Shown in pieces: positions 9,566-22,499 of a stretch of 64,000 nt of DNA (position 1 is the first letter of the stretch; each line of letters begins with the position of its first letter). This DNA comes from Phallusia mammillata (taxonomy: Eukaryota; Chordata; Ascidiacea; Phlebobranchia; Ascidiidae), in the NCBI GenBank assembly GCA_003260075.1, contig QLIY01000518.1:1-64000 (forward strand), written 5' to 3'. The notes under the pieces are model-generated. The model searched no databases, was not told where the DNA came from, and worked only from the letters and a program-made list of their open reading frames with translations. Made by a program: the position numbers and the translations under genes.

Positions 9566-12020
9566 ATGCACATTGTTTGGCAACTTCTCGTTTTGTTGGT
9601 AAGCTACCTGTCCTTTGTTCGAGGTAAGTAGTTCACATTTTCATGTTTAAATTTAGTGAAACACAAAATGTTTTACGTTTAAGTGTTTTGTCAGCTTTAA
9701 AGTGTATGACATGCGAGTGGTCGCAAAGTTTAGATGAATGCGATGCGTCGGGTACTCTGTCAGAATGCATGCCAAATCAGGTAAGATTGCATGTTTGGTT
9801 GTTCTATTCATTTACAAATGCTGATTATGTCCATGAAGAATGATAAAATCATGTATTATACAAAAGGAATCATCGGTCGTGTTTATGAAATTTTCCCGTC
9901 TGTTATGTTTATGAGATATATATTTTATGTGTGATTTTGTTATATTTTATGACAAAGAGATCATGTGAAACAACAGTAAGAAGAAACGGAGATCATCTTC
10001 TCGTCAGTAAACACTGCAAAGACCGAATAGCCTGCAGAATCAACCAACTACAGGTAACTATAGGAAGCTATCAATTTAAAAAACATTAAAAACACCTTAA
10101 CCCTATGTGAAATTTTACCCTTTTCGTAAACGTTTGCTTTAGAACTCTAGATACGCAGGAAGATCAACTCAATGCAACTCAGATCAGCCCAATTCAGTCT
10201 GTACTTGCTGCTGTAATAAGGATATGTGTAATGTAGGAACTCTTTCTTGTGTTGGAAAATACCAAGTAGCCGAATATGCAGGTTTAACGTACTTTCCTTA
10301 ATTAATGTATGTTATGCAATAGTGGTCAGTTTCGCTCATGTATCTTTTTAACTTAGAACAAGATTGTCCGGTGGTTTCGACCAGTTTGCCTCACGGCAAA
10401 ATAGATTGCAACAAAGATAACAGACCCGGGTCCGTATGTAAATATCAATGCACAGGGAAGGATTACTCGCTGTGGCCAAAGCAACGTGAAAACAACATTT
10501 GTTTAGGTAATGGATCGTGGGCTCACAAAAAGCCTTGTTGTGCACGTAAGTTTTCAGACGTTTTACGGAAAAATACAGCTTGTTTTTTTATCCTTTTCAA
10601 CCCTATGTTGCCCGTTTTATCGCAGGCCCCTGTCCACCTTACTATCTTGTTGATATTGCGATGGTTATTCATTTTACTGGAGAAAATGCAGAATACCTCC
10701 TAAAGACTACACTGGAAGACGCAACAACCTTGTTAGTTCTAAACCGTCAAAATCCGCACCCAATACTTTTTGTTTAGGGAACTAAGGAATAAAAGGTGAT
10801 ATACTTTGCAGAAAGTTTGGTATTATTTGATTTTTTTTCAGCGCTGTCACAGCTAAAGACGCAGTCAAAACCTCAGCTATGTACTACAACGAGAACCCTG
10901 TCGAATCCAGTCTTGTCAAATTCAATGAATACGGCGAAAATGCAACACTTTTACTGGAACTTATGCTTCAACGGATCAATATATCCAATAAAGGTGGGAT
11001 GTGGACAATTTTAATTTGGTTTAACGTCCTCAATAGGCCTGGCGTACTATGATTTATAGATAAAAATGACGTGATAGCTAGTCTGCAAGGAGGATTCAGT
11101 GCTGATTTCGGTATCAATGTATAGCTTACACTTGTGGCAACTCTGCTTATTGAGTTGTTAACTAGCTGTCGGAATAAGCTTCAAATTCTTTACAATTTGC
11201 CGGTTGTGTGGAGGGTGGAAATAGGGTCCAATAAAAGTCTTTAAGTCTCTTGGTATCTTGCCAAATCCGTGAAGACGGTTAGTAATAACAATCCTCGACG
11301 AACAACAATACTATTATGAATACAATTTTAACAACAGGACCGGTCAACACTGGAAGGGCAATGTGGTATGCCTTGGACAACATGCTCACCCCCGAAGCAG
11401 GTATGAGAGACAGCAGGGTCGGAAAAAGCTTGGCCACTTACATTAACACAAATCCCGATGACGACGTTAAAGGCCCAGCGGATGAGGCAAGAAGGCGGGG
11501 TTTTCAGGTGCGGTATTGTGTGACATAACGTTTGTGTGCGAACTGTCTCAATACTTGCACAGAAAAGATTTTTAACTGGAATTTACTGTTTCAATATGAA
11601 AAGTGGTTGGTTAAGCGCAATTAGCGAGTTATGTAAAATATCATCTTTATAATGCTGCGAATCGGTAAACTATAGCAAAAAATTACAACCATAGAGTCGA
11701 TAAATGATAAGCTACAAGCTTATAGCAAAAAAGTTATGACAGTAACAGCAAGACGTTTTGATTTCCCTTTAATTTGCATTGCTAACGTATCTGAAATAAT
11801 CCTATTCCACCGTTTTGTTTTTCTTAAGGTATACGTGTTCGGTTTTGAGATGGGTGACTTTAAATTCGACCGTGAGAAGTTGCTCGATATAGCTGGGGAA
11901 GAGAGTCATATCTTCGTTTACGACACAGATTTTTTTAACATCAGTGAAGGAGACATAGAAGAGCTAAACAGACATTTTTGTCAAAACCCTTGTGATCATG
12001 TGTTGCATGATCATGAATAA
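9566..12020 (+). CDS. Array unit 3: secreted LU-CCP-vWA protein (group A), intact
   Basis: Exons: 9566-9623, 9695-9780, 9958-10053, 10143-10281, 10357-10545, 10626-10731, 10842-10993, 11338-11507, 11829-12020; 1188 nt, 395 residues, no lesion. Signal peptide MHIVWQLLVLLVSYLSFVRG, LU opening ALKCMTCEWSQS, LU closing CTCCCNKDMCN. The CCP carries PHGKIDC, CKYQC and the sequon NGSW. The vWA has DIAMVIHFTGEN where a metal-binding DxSxS would be, a second sequon (ENATLL), and VYVFGFEMG leading to the tail HFCQNPCDHVLHDHE. Exon 3 uses an acceptor that gives Arg instead of the usual Glu before SCET. Intron 6 has a GTTAGT donor. It is the best intact reference copy for group A. Confidence 0.88.
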
Positions 12021-12985
12021 AACTGCACATCTTTGAACTTTGAACTTAACTAAAACAAGTTTCCAATCACTGGGATGATTTCAAAAGTTTGTTACAGATA
12101 ATTGTTTCTTTTTTAAGTTAGACATGGAGAAGCAACACCCATTTCACATATTGGGGGGGGGGAACTAAAACAAGTTTCCAATCACTGGGATTATTTCAAA
12201 AGTTTGTTATAGATAATTTTTTCTTTTTTAAGTTAGACATGGAGAAGCAACACCCATTTCACATATTTTTTGTAAATTAGAGACAAAAAATGAAATGTTG
12301 TTGAGATTCTGTGTATATTTCTAAACATTACGCCACAATGACTGCTGATCAGTTTTTGTCAAAATATCACATTTTTGTGTTGGTGCTTAAATGGATGTAT
12401 ACACAGTATTGTATACAGTATTAGTAAAAAAGAAATAAATTTCAAGATGCCATAACGTCTTCGCGTCACAACATTTGTGGCACACTTGTGCATGTTTTGC
12501 AAAATGCCTCTCTGGACATTTTGGTTGGTTTGCTTTCCGACTTTGTAAGTTTACTTAAGTGTTGAACTTCTTTATGTACGGCCAGTGGCAAACAGTACGA
12601 ACACTTCAATAGATGGTGTCAGACGTAGACTATATTATAAACAACAGCGCAATCTTCAATACACTACGTAGCAATGGGACTTAAAAAGATAAAGTGTAGT
12701 TGTAACGTAATTCCACATTTGCTCTTGAGCAGGATGAAACTCGCAAGCAAAATTTAAACAAGTGTCGAGAACAGGGGGTCTAAGTACTTGCGGACAGGTT
12801 AAGCTAGTTCAGATTTTGACCGTTTCGTACTAACATCAAGTTCTTCTTAAGAGATAAAAGAAAGAAAGTCGTAATAGGTTATAACGTCACATGTTGTATA
12901 AAAGCATGTGTCGCGCCACATCTGCGGCAGACAACGCTCGTTATCATTAAGGTAATTCTACCTCTTTGAACATAATTTGATGGCT
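12021..12985. promoter_or_regulatory. Intergenic with duplicated block, and promoter of unit 4
   Basis: 12048-12152 is repeated at 12164-12268 with a few substitutions, separated by 10 G (12153-12162); this looks like two haplotypes joined. Upstream of unit 4 a TATA-box word TATAAAA lies at 12897-12903, preceded by AACGTCAC, a CRE-like half site. The TATA word is about 80 bp upstream of the ATG. No coding sequence was seen in the rest. Confidence 0.5.
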
Positions 12986-15087
12986 ATGCAGATTGTTTGG
13001 CGATTTCTCGTGTTGTTGGTAAGCTACCTGTCCTTTGTTCAAGGTAAGCAGTCCAAATTTCATGTTTAAATACAGTAATACACAAAATGTTTTACGTTTT
13101 CGTCTTTTGTCAGCTTTAAAGTGTATGACATGCGAGTGGTCGCGAAGTTTAGATGAGTGCGATGCGTCGGGTACACTGTCAGAATGCATGCCAAATCAGG
13201 TAAGATAGCGCGTTTGGTTATAGATATTCAAGCAGAGTGATAAAAAATGTTGTTTTATTGAAAAGGAATCGTGTGCAACAACAGTAAGACAGTACGGCAA
13301 TTATGTCCTTGTTAAGAAAAAGTGTAAAAGCAAAGGAGCTTGCAAAAGCAACCAATTACAGGTAAACAAAAGTTTGGTGGAAGTTTTACTCTCCCATCGT
13401 GTAAGTCATTTTTGTGTTTGGTTTAGAACACTAGATATTCCGGTGAATCAACTCAATGCAACTCCGATAAGCTTAGTTCAGTTTGTACGTGTTGCTGCAA
13501 AAATGACAAGTGCAATGTCGGAGGTCTGACATGCAGCAGAAATTATCCGACATTCCAAAATACAGGTAAGAAAACTAATGGTATTTTTCAGTAAATAATA
13601 GCAAACTTCTGTAGCAATTTAAACACTTCAAATAATTTGGTTTGCGTTTTTCATGAGAACAAGATTGTCCGGCTGTTTCGACAAGTCTGCCTCACGGCAT
13701 AATAGAGTGCAACAAAGATAACAGATCCGGGTCTGTATGTGAATATCAATGCACAGAGAAAGATTACTCACTTTGGCCGAAGGCAACTCGAAGCAACATT
13801 TGTTTAGGCAATGGATCGTGGAGTAATGAAAAACCGTGTTGCGCACGTAAGCTTTAATTACAAATTTTTATACTTTATCTGATAACTATTGGTACCCATT
13901 TTATTGGCATTGCAGGTCCATGTCCACCTTATTACCTGGTCGACACTGCTATGGTTGTTCATTTTACTGGAAAAAACGCTGAAAATTTGCTTTACACAAC
14001 ACTTACGGACGGAGCAATTTTGTAAGCTTATAACTTTCATTTTGAATTTGTCAAAACTCATTTTTTCATTTTATCCGCAGTGGCGTAGTAGCAGATGACG
14101 CAGTTAAAATCTCAACATTGTACTACAATGAGAACCCTGTCGAGTCGAGTCTCATAAAATTCAATGAATACGGCGAAAATGCGACCCTTTTGCTGGAACT
14201 CATGCTTCAACGGATCAAGATATCCAATAAAGGTAACTAAATAAATAAGAGCGACTTTAGTAGAAAATCGTTTGCTAGTTGATAAGCAGATAAGCGACTG
14301 CTAATCAAAAGCATTTGATCTGCAGGACCGGTTAACACTGGAAAGGCAATGCGCTATGCATTAGACCACATGCTGACCCCTGAAGCAGGTATGAGAGACA
14401 GCAGAGTGCCAAGAAGTTTGGACGTTTATTTAAACACGAATCCTGACGATGATGTCAAAGGTCCAGCAGATGAAGCAAGAAGAAGGGGATTTTTGGTACA
14501 AGTTTGATTAAAAAGCTTAACTTTCTGTTCGTCCACAGAGAACAATAGATTAAGTCAAAATAAGGTACACCATTCATGGTTCTAAAGTTTTCTCAGCAAA
14601 AAGATATAGGCTATTTTACCTAACGATGACGATAAAAACTGACAAAAAGTTCTAATGTTTTATACTCAGATATAGGCTTGTATCTTCTTGTTGGTAGTTG
14701 AACTATGTTATGTATACTTGTTGCTTACCAAAAGCTTTTTCTGCTTGATGCAATAGTAAAACTTGTTCTGTTCAATGCTCGAAGTTTGGCAACAATTATA
14801 ACTCTTTTAACGTCCTATTCAAGGACCTATTGCATTTGTCTGCACAAAAATTCCTGGGGATTATTTTGTTGATTGAATTATAAAATTTGTCTTTAGGTCT
14901 ACGTTTTCGGCTTTGAGTACGACGGATTTAAGTTCGACCGCCAGATGTTGCTCGACATAGCAGGGGAGGAGGGCACATATTTGTCTACGGAAACGATTTC
15001 TCAGAAATCACTGAAGCTCAAATGCAAGACCTGAATGACCATTTCTGCTCAAACCCTTGTGATCACGTTTTGCATGAACATGAATAA
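12986..15087 (+). pseudogene. Array unit 4: LU-CCP-vWA gene (group A) with 1-base deletion in last exon
   Basis: Exons: 12986-13043, 13114-13199, 13266-13361, 13427-13565, 13658-13846, 13916-14021, 14081-14232, 14326-14495, 14897-15087. An in-frame ATG six bases upstream (12980) is also possible. Exons 1-8 are open and have family lengths. Exon 9 is 191 nt instead of 192: after GCAGGGGAGGAGG, near 14972, one base is missing compared with unit 1. The reading frame then leaves the conserved SHIFVY-type strand and meets TGA near 15030. The rest of the tail (NPCDHVLHEHE) is preserved in the old frame. The lesion is therefore young, allelic, or a consensus error. If real, the product loses the C-terminal strand and Cys/His tail. 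Confidence 0.8.
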
Positions 15088-16144
15088 AATCAGTTTATTG
15101 AATTGTTAGTTAATTGTCAAAAACATTCTTTAAAATATAATTTATTATTACAATAAGTAATGTTGCTAAGAAACGATCCATTAATAACGCTGTAAAACCT
15201 TTTTCTTTTGAATTGCATATGTTTGCCGTGATAACATTTTAGGTTGATTTAAAAGCCCACCGGTCCGCAATATTTGTTTTAGAAGTTTACCGGTCCGCAA
15301 ACTTATAAGGTTGAGAACCACTGTTCTAAAGTATCGTGTATATCATACAGCATATTGAGTTTTCTAAGGGATTGATAAATTACTCAGTTTCATTTATATT
15401 TCTTTACAGTTTTGCTGCAATACATACAGTCAACTATTATGTTGAAAATATACGCAATGCAAACGTAACGCAAGTGGAATATATTAATGTTTCTTTTAGA
15501 TTTACATGTATCATTCGTTTTAAGTAAGATTTATAGATGAAAACGAATGAAACTGTCATAAACGCAATGATTTTGTCACAAAAGCTAGGCATTTACGCAC
15601 TTTGCAAAAAGTTAGAAAAACAAATATTTTGCCAGAATGCCGTAACAGTGAACTGAAAATCGCCGATGTATCTCAAGCAATAAATTTAGGATGTGTAGCA
15701 ATTTATGAGTTAGCTTGCACCACAGCATTGCAATTTGCATGAGAAAAATTCTGCAATTAAAACAGCCAATGCTACTTGTGTCGGATTATCCCATGTAAGT
15801 ATTTAAGCATGTACAACGTTGCGATTTATCTCGCAAATTATCATTTAGGTTTGGAAGTAGTTTGTATTTGGTTTGATCGAATTCAGATCAAAGTCAATTT
15901 TCTCCAAATAGATACCTTGCCTCCAACCAAAACAACCGAATGATTTGAGCTGGTAAACAGAACGTGATAAATACGAAGCCAACAACCAATTACGAAAACC
16001 ACATAATTGGCTATTTGTTTTTCGCACTGTATGTTCAGAAGTTTCGACTTTCTTTTCTCGGCAATTAAAAGGCAAGGCAAGCGACCTAATGCCGCATAGT
16101 TGACATCTAATTGTAACGTCCAGGCCATTATATGTGCTGATAAC
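15088..16144. other. Intergenic, units 4-5, with a truncated hAT end and a conserved flank
   Basis: 15240-15323 ends in GGTTGAGAACCACTG, the right terminus of a hAT MITE, with TCCGCAA words inside. No left terminus was found, so it is truncated. From about 15770 the sequence aligns with the region upstream of unit 7 (about 22075-22499), sharing for example ATACCTTG.CTCCAACCAAAA and GTGATAAATACGAAGCCAAC. The 5' half of unit 5 and its upstream flank are therefore duplicated from the same ancestor as unit 7. No gene was recognised. Confidence 0.5.
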
Positions 16145-18544
16145 ATGGTAACAAATACTGCACAGCTATTGAAAATCTTGGTCGTTTGCTGGCTAGCATA
16201 CAATGCCAATGGTAAGATTACAAGTTATTTTATCAGCTAGACAACATTGCATACTGAACGTTTTTTGACTTGCAGCTTTGAAATGCATTAAATGCACCGG
16301 AATAGGTTTCGATAACTGCGATGCACGTGGATATGTTGAAGAATGCAAACTGAACCAGGTACGCGTATTTCCAACATTAGACAGAATTCTGAACAAACGT
16401 AAAACTTGCTCACATAACTAAACAAAAACGAAATTATTTTAAACAAACTATGATTTTAACACTATATTTAACATTTTTTAGAAATCTTGTGAAACTGTTG
16501 TAAGACATTTGGACCAAAACCTAATGGTGTGGAAAGGCTGTAAAGATCAAGTGGCTTGTAAGAGCAACCAATTGCAGGTAAATGCTTATTAATAAAATCA
16601 AAGAGAAACAATAAAATTTGATTTTCAATTAGAATTTTGCCGGGCCCGGGGTGTTGAAACAATGCAACTCAGATCAAACCAACTCTGTTTGTACTTGCTG
16701 CTGCGAAACGGAATTGTGTAATGTTGGGTTTCCAAGTTGTGTCACCTTTTTTCAGCCGGAAAACGCCAAAGGTTTGTAAGTTTCGACCTACTTAAACTTA
16801 TTTGATCAAAAACAATCCTAAATACATAATCCTGCCCTTAATCATAGGTCAAGGTTCCAGACAACTTTCGCGTTTTTCACGATCACGAATACAAAACACT
16901 CTCTGATTAATTAGCATGTTACAGAATTTTTCATAAAAAACTGTTACCCAAATAATTTTTGTAAGAAGAATTTTTCTGCGATGCGAAGGCTTAACAAATT
17001 GTTGCGAATCATACGCTTTTTCAGCACGAGATTGTCCGGTTGTTTCGACCAGTCTGCCTCACGGCACAATAGAGTGCAACAAAGATAACAGATCCGGGTC
17101 TGTATGTGAATATCAATGCACAGGGAAGGATTACTCATTGTGGCCGAAGCAACATGAAAACAACATTTGTTTAAGCAATGGATCGTGGTCTCGCAAAAAA
17201 CCTTGTTGTGCACGTGAGTATCGAGAAATTTTGAAAGTCAATAACATTTGTTTTTAATATATTTACACGTATGATTTATCGCAGGCCCATGTCCACCTTA
17301 CTATCTTGTTGATATTGCAATGGTTATTCATTTCACTGGAGAAAATGCAGAACACCTCCTAAAGACTTCACTGGAAGAGGCAGCAACCTTGTAAGTACAA
17401 AACGGTCTCTACTTAGTTAAGTCAAAATCTGGAACACACAATTTGTCTTATTAGACGGTCTGGTAATATTTGATTTTTTCCAGTGGTGTCATAGCCGATG
17501 ATGCAGTCAAAATATCAGCTTTGTACTACAACGAGAACCCTGTCGAATCCAGTCTTGTAAAGTTTAATGAATACGGCGAAAATGCAACACTTTTGCTGGA
17601 ACTAATGCTCGAACGAGTCAAAGTATCGAACAAAGGTAAGTTCAAGAGAGCTTTGCTTGTGTCGAGGGTGAATTCGGTTCGAATCAGGAGTCTGCGATGC
17701 AGACAAATCCTCAAACACGGTTTAAACTGACAACCCATGACGAACAAAAATATTATTATTAAAAAAATTTAACAACAGGACCGGTCAACACTGGGAAGGC
17801 AATGTGGTATGCCTTGGACAACATGCTAACCCACGAAGCAGGAATAAGGGACAGCAGAGTTACAAGAAGTATGGACGTTTACATCAACACAAATCCCGAT
17901 GACGACGTCAAAGGCCCAGCAGATGAGGCAAGAAGGCGCGGTCTTCAGGTGTGATATTTGTGAAACATAAAAATTCTGTGCAAACTGCCCACATGCTTGT
18001 TATAGAAAACAACTGACTCGTTTAAGCTAACTCTTGAGCAACTGTTTCCCTTATTTATGTTAATATGTACATGACAATGGGGAAATAGTCAACATTTATT
18101 GTAATGGTAATGGCAATACGTGTACTATGTTCAATTATATCAAAGTTTTTCGACTTGCGGCAAGATTATTGCCAAGTTTAATAAAGCGTTTGGTTCAGCG
18201 GGATTGGTGTGTCAACAAAACATGGGAATAAGTATCATCTTTGAATCTTACGAAACGGCAAAAGAGAAAAATAAGACCACCCTGCCCAATTTTGCTATGT
18301 CGATAAATTTGCTAAAAATTAAAAAGCAGGACCTATTCCACTCTTTGTTTTTTTTAAGGTGTACGTGTTCGGTTTTGAGATGGGCGATTTTAAATTCGAC
18401 CGCCAGAAGTTGCTCGATATAGCTGGAAAAGAGGAACATATTTTCGTTTTCAACACGGATATTTTAAACCTAAGTGAAGAAGACTTAGAGAAGCTGGACA
18501 AACATTTTTGTCATAACCCTTGTGATCACGTGTTGCATGATTGA
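16145..18544 (+). CDS. Array unit 5: chimeric LU (group B) - CCP-vWA (group A) protein
   Basis: Exons: 16145-16211, 16276-16358, 16482-16577, 16633-16771, 17025-17213, 17285-17390, 17484-17635, 17779-17948, 18359-18544; 1188 nt, 395 residues, open. The ATG at 16145 gives MVTNTAQLLKILVVCWLAYNAN. Exons 1-4 match unit 7: exon 2 is 83 nt, LU opens ALKCIKCTGIGFD, and exon 4 has NFAGPGVLK instead of RYSGRST. Exons 5-9 match group A units 3 and 4: PHGTIECN, TGKDYSLWPK, VYVFGFEMGDFKFDR. Between exons 4 and 5 lies a shrunken relic of a group B exon 5 (about 16848-16880), so the join is visible. The tail stops at CDHVLHD without the last two residues. Probably functional. Confidence 0.86.
16846..16880 (+). 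pseudogene. Relic of the replaced group B CCP exon inside intron 4 of unit 5
   Basis: The sequence ATAGGTCAAGGTTCCAGAC aligns with the acceptor and start of exon 5 in unit 7 (ATAGTTCAAGACTGCACACA, 23173 on) after a small deletion that removes the first cysteine. Homology fades within about 35 bases, and the used group A exon 5 starts at 17025. This marks the recombination zone. Confidence 0.6.
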
Positions 18545-18905
18545 GTAAATACTGATGTTAAAAACACTGAAGTCGTCGTCCCCTTTTCGTACTATTTTTA
18601 ATTCAAAAAAATACTGTAAACTTGAACATAAAAAGGAAGTAAAAATGATAACACAGACAGAATCAAAACCAGATTTGCACTGAAAGCAGATGAGCTAATG
18701 AATGACATTCATTGCCTGCAGGCTAAATTAAGTTGGCTAGAAAAAAATCAGGGATAGTAAGTAGTTATGAGGTTTAGTCCACACCTTCACGTGGCTTAAT
18801 GAACTGCAGCTGGGGTAAGCGTGACAGCGTTGCAAGCAATCACAAAACGTAATAGTTTCGTTGACAGATGTTCGTTATCAAAATAGTGACTGACTGGATA
18901 CGAGA
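18545..18905. other. Intergenic, units 5-6
   Basis: 361 bases with no gene recognised. AT-rich. Nothing repeated elsewhere in the window was noticed here apart from ordinary low-complexity stretches. Confidence 0.4.
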
Positions 18906-21575
18906 ATGTTGAAAATGTGTTTGGCAACTTTTCTTTTCTTTATTTGTTGTTTGTCAACAGTAAATGGTGAGTCGATTCGTATACATAAAAAAGATGTAAC
19001 CTAATTTATATTTGTATTCAGCCTTGAAGTGTATGAAATGCGACGGATTAAGCAGCTTTGATGATTGCGATGCATTTGGACAAGTAGAGAATTGCATGCC
19101 AAACCAGGTACATATTTTGCATGTATTTTCACCTACAAGACCCATGAGCCTGGGTTTATTGTGCTAACATATAAAAAAGCAGCATTGTTATAAAATCTGT
19201 GTTGTCACTAGAACTCATGCGAGACTGTCGTAAGGGGCAAATACGAAAATATGCTTGTGTGGAAAGGCTGTAAAGACACCATGGCTTGTAAAGGCAATCA
19301 AATACAGGTAACGCAAAACCAAAATTAACAGCAACCAAAGTTAAACTTCATCTATTGCACGTTAGAATACAAGATATTCGGGAAGGTCAACTCAGTGCAA
19401 ACCTAACAAAGCCAGCTCAGTTTGTACATGTTGCTGTGATACAGATATGTGCAACACAGGATTTCCTAACTGCATATCGAAATATCGACCAAAAAGTGAC
19501 CCAGGTATTTTTATTCCAAATGTTTATCATATACTCATACAGAAAAAGTGTAATACGATTTTTCATTCCAGCAGTGAAGGATTGCTCAGTGGCAGAGTCA
19601 AAATTTCCACACGGGAATGTTAAGTGTAACAAAGAAAACTTAGCGGGGTCGGTTTGTGAGTTTGAATGCACTGAAAAGGATTACTTCGTCTGGCCTAAAC
19701 AAGGAAATACAAATGTGTGTCTTACTAATGGAACATGGAGCCAGGACAAACCTTGTTGCGCAAGTAAGTTGACTAAGAATTGTTTAATATCTGTCCCTCC
19801 AATAGACAACATAATCACCAATGGTATTATAAAAATCAAATTCACCCAAAATACATCGTCAGTTTCATATTTATGAATTATTAAGTTTTTTTTCGATACA
19901 AACACGAAAATCTAACATCTGATTGTACAGGACGGGAAACATTTGTACAGCAACATGCAAAAAAATGCAACATGCATCTATTTCAACTTTACAATTATAA
20001 CTTAAGCTTACATATACAAATCATAAACTTCCATACCCAATCATAAACTTCTCTACCCAAATTAGTCGTTCACCCTTTGGTTTTAAAGATATACACATTT
20101 TGCTTTTACAGCATCGTCAATACCTTATTTAAATGGAACTCTAAACTTACATCCATTGCTATAAGGCCCATCCACCAAGCAACGAAATGTGTATATCCAA
20201 CTTCAAGTTTGAATTACGAGTATTGCTTCTCTACCTACAATTTAATTACCCAAAATAAGATTTTTCCAACCTTTTTTGTCAAATAAATTTATGTTTTCAA
20301 AGGACCATGTCCACCCTATTTTTTATCGGACAACGCAATGCTGATACATTTCATAGGAAAAGGCGCAGAAAGATTTGTACGAAGCGCCCCTCGGGGCATT
20401 ATATAGTTAAGTATTGGATCAGAGTCAAAAACCTAAGTATGCGTTTCTTTACATATCGCAATTACTGTGTTATAGCGGGGTGATAGCTGAAGACTCGGTG
20501 AAGATAACAACTATGTCCTTTGGCAAGAAACCTATAGAATCAAGCATAATAAAATTTAACGAATACGATGCAAATTCAACACTTTTGCGTCAGATGCTGG
20601 TGGAACGAATTACGACTTCAGAAGGTAAAAACTACTATGTACTCACTACATATTAATTCCCCGGTTAGTTCCGTTTTAATTTTATCATCAGTGTCAATTG
20701 TTTCTTTTCGCTAGTTTAAATTTAAATTCTTATAGGCGTTTCAATGAACAAAAGTTTACATTGGAATTGGTTTATGTAAAATGTGTTCAGTATCAGTCAT
20801 GTAAAATGTGTTCAGTGTGAGTCATGTGATATATGTTCACGATATGCCATGTGATTAGTCACTTAAATGCAATAATGATCGTTTTGACTTGTCACAGGGC
20901 CAGTGAACACAGGTCTAGCGATTGAATATGCACTCGATAACTTGTTGACGCCAGAAGCTGGAATGCGAACTAACAGCGAAGTAGAAAAGACTGTGGAAAT
21001 TGTTACCAACGCTCAACCCAGTGACAACGCAATACCAGCAGCGAAAAAAGCAAGGCAACGTGGTATTCTGGTAAGACGTCAACACATCTTCAATATATAA
21101 GCCGTTGCTGCCAGGCATAACATAGATTTATAGAGCTCTTCTGGCAATTTTTATACTATCTTTAAATAGCTCAAAAACTCAAGCCAACATCGGTTTGTAT
21201 CGAAACTAAAACGTGGATGATATCAGTTGTATTAAACGTACGCTTGGCAACCAAATAAAAGCATTAATAGTCCTTAGCTACACGGGGCCTAAAACAGAAT
21301 ATTATTCAGCTAAGCTTTATTTAACTGCGTTTAAGTGTTCATTACTCCTTTTGATACTGTTTCATGTACTTTTCGTGTCCTTTCAGGTATATGTATTCGC
21401 ATTTGAAGTTGACGGATTTAAGTTTGACCGCGAGCAACTACTACAAATCACAGGAGACGAAAAACACGTGTTTGTATTCCAGGGTTATCACGACCAGTTG
21501 ACTCCGGAACAATTTCAAGACATAGACGACCACTTTTGCAAGGCCCCATGTGACCACGTGTTACATGATGAATAG
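18906..21575 (+). CDS. Array unit 6: secreted LU-CCP-vWA protein (group B), intact
   Basis: Exons: 18906-18966, 19022-19107, 19212-19307, 19366-19504, 19572-19763, 20303-20405, 20476-20624, 20898-21070, 21387-21575; 1188 nt, 395 residues. Signal peptide MLKMCLATFLFFICCLSTVN; LU opens ALKCMKCDGLSS with MVWKGCKD in exon 3, as in units 5 and 7. The CCP exon is 192 nt and uses NGTW. The vWA start is DNAMLIHFIGKG and exon 7 carries a DANSTLL sequon. Intron 6 begins TA|GTTAAG, so its donor overlaps an in-frame TAG. From exon 6 on the protein shares features with group C (TNAQPSDNA, CDHVLHDE end), placing it between groups B and C. Confidence 0.87.
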
Positions 21576-22499
21576 AATCGACATACGTTATATATAGTAC
21601 GATGAGTTCTCGCAATACAAAGAGTTTTGCACTCACAAAACAAAAGTTTATGTTCTGTTTACTATTTTCCAAGTAACACTTTAAAAATTATATGGTTTGA
21701 TAGTCAAGTACTAAATTAAGGTAGCACTGCCATACCTTAAAATATGTCTAGTTGTTTCCCAGAAAAGTCCCTCTGAAGCGAAATCAACAGCATATAATTG
21801 CGTAAAATAAATGCGTGATAGCTAAACATTTTTTAGTTATATTGAACTATTTATAAGTTTAATGGTGAAAATAACGGCCCAAATAGACGTAAAAAGTGAC
21901 ATGCTTTATTGTATGAAAATAACGGCCCAAATAGACGTAAAAAACGACATGCTTTATTGTTCAAACGTTTCGGCAAATGCTCATGCCATCATCAATGATA
22001 TGAAGGCCATCAGTGATATGAACGCCTTGCATCGCAGCATTGTAAATTACGTGACAAAAAATCCACAATAATTGCAGCCAATGCTATTTGCATTGGACTA
22101 TCTCAGGAAAGAGTTAAAACACGCGCAACATTGCATTTAATTCTGCAAATTGCCACCTAAGTATGGAAGTAGCTTGTATGAGGTTTTAACAAACTCCAAT
22201 CAAAATCAATTTTCTCAAAATAAATACCTTGTCTCCAACCAAAATAATCATAAGATTTTACCTTGAAAACAGATCGTGATAAATACGAAGCCAACACACA
22301 ATTACGTAAACCACATGATTGACTGTTTAGTTTTTCGCACTGCATAATCAGAGGTTTCAAACGAAACTTCTAATTTAAGACTTTTTGTTGTTACATGTAA
22401 AAAAGCAAGGCAAACGATATATTTTCATAGTTGCATTCTACTTTGCAAGGTTTTGGCAGGCTATTATACGCAAAAGCAACATGATAAAAGATAACACAG
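21576..22499. other. Intergenic, units 6-7, with a 48-bp tandem duplication
   Basis: 21866-21913 and 21914-21961 are two copies of a 48-bp unit with few differences. A 69-codon frame starting at 21862 spans them; it encodes a repeated KITAQIDVK segment with no recognised family and no sign of being a gene. From about 22075 the flank is shared with the region before unit 5. Confidence 0.5.
21866..21961. repeat. 48-bp unit in two tandem copies
   Basis: Both copies contain GAAAATAACGGCCCAAATAG and end in GACATGCTTTATTGT. The differences are confined to a few bases (AAAGTGAC versus AAACGAC). Confidence 0.85.

Noticed and set aside
13628..13846. Antisense frames over the CCP exons (here and over units 2, 3, 5, 10, 12 and 16)
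   Set aside because: They recur only because the sense exon is conserved; they lack any independent evidence.
15336..15527. Short frames in intergenic DNA (here, and at 21862, 45291, 55571, 55854)
   Set aside because: No signal peptide plus LU pattern, no recognisable domain and AT-rich composition; likely chance.
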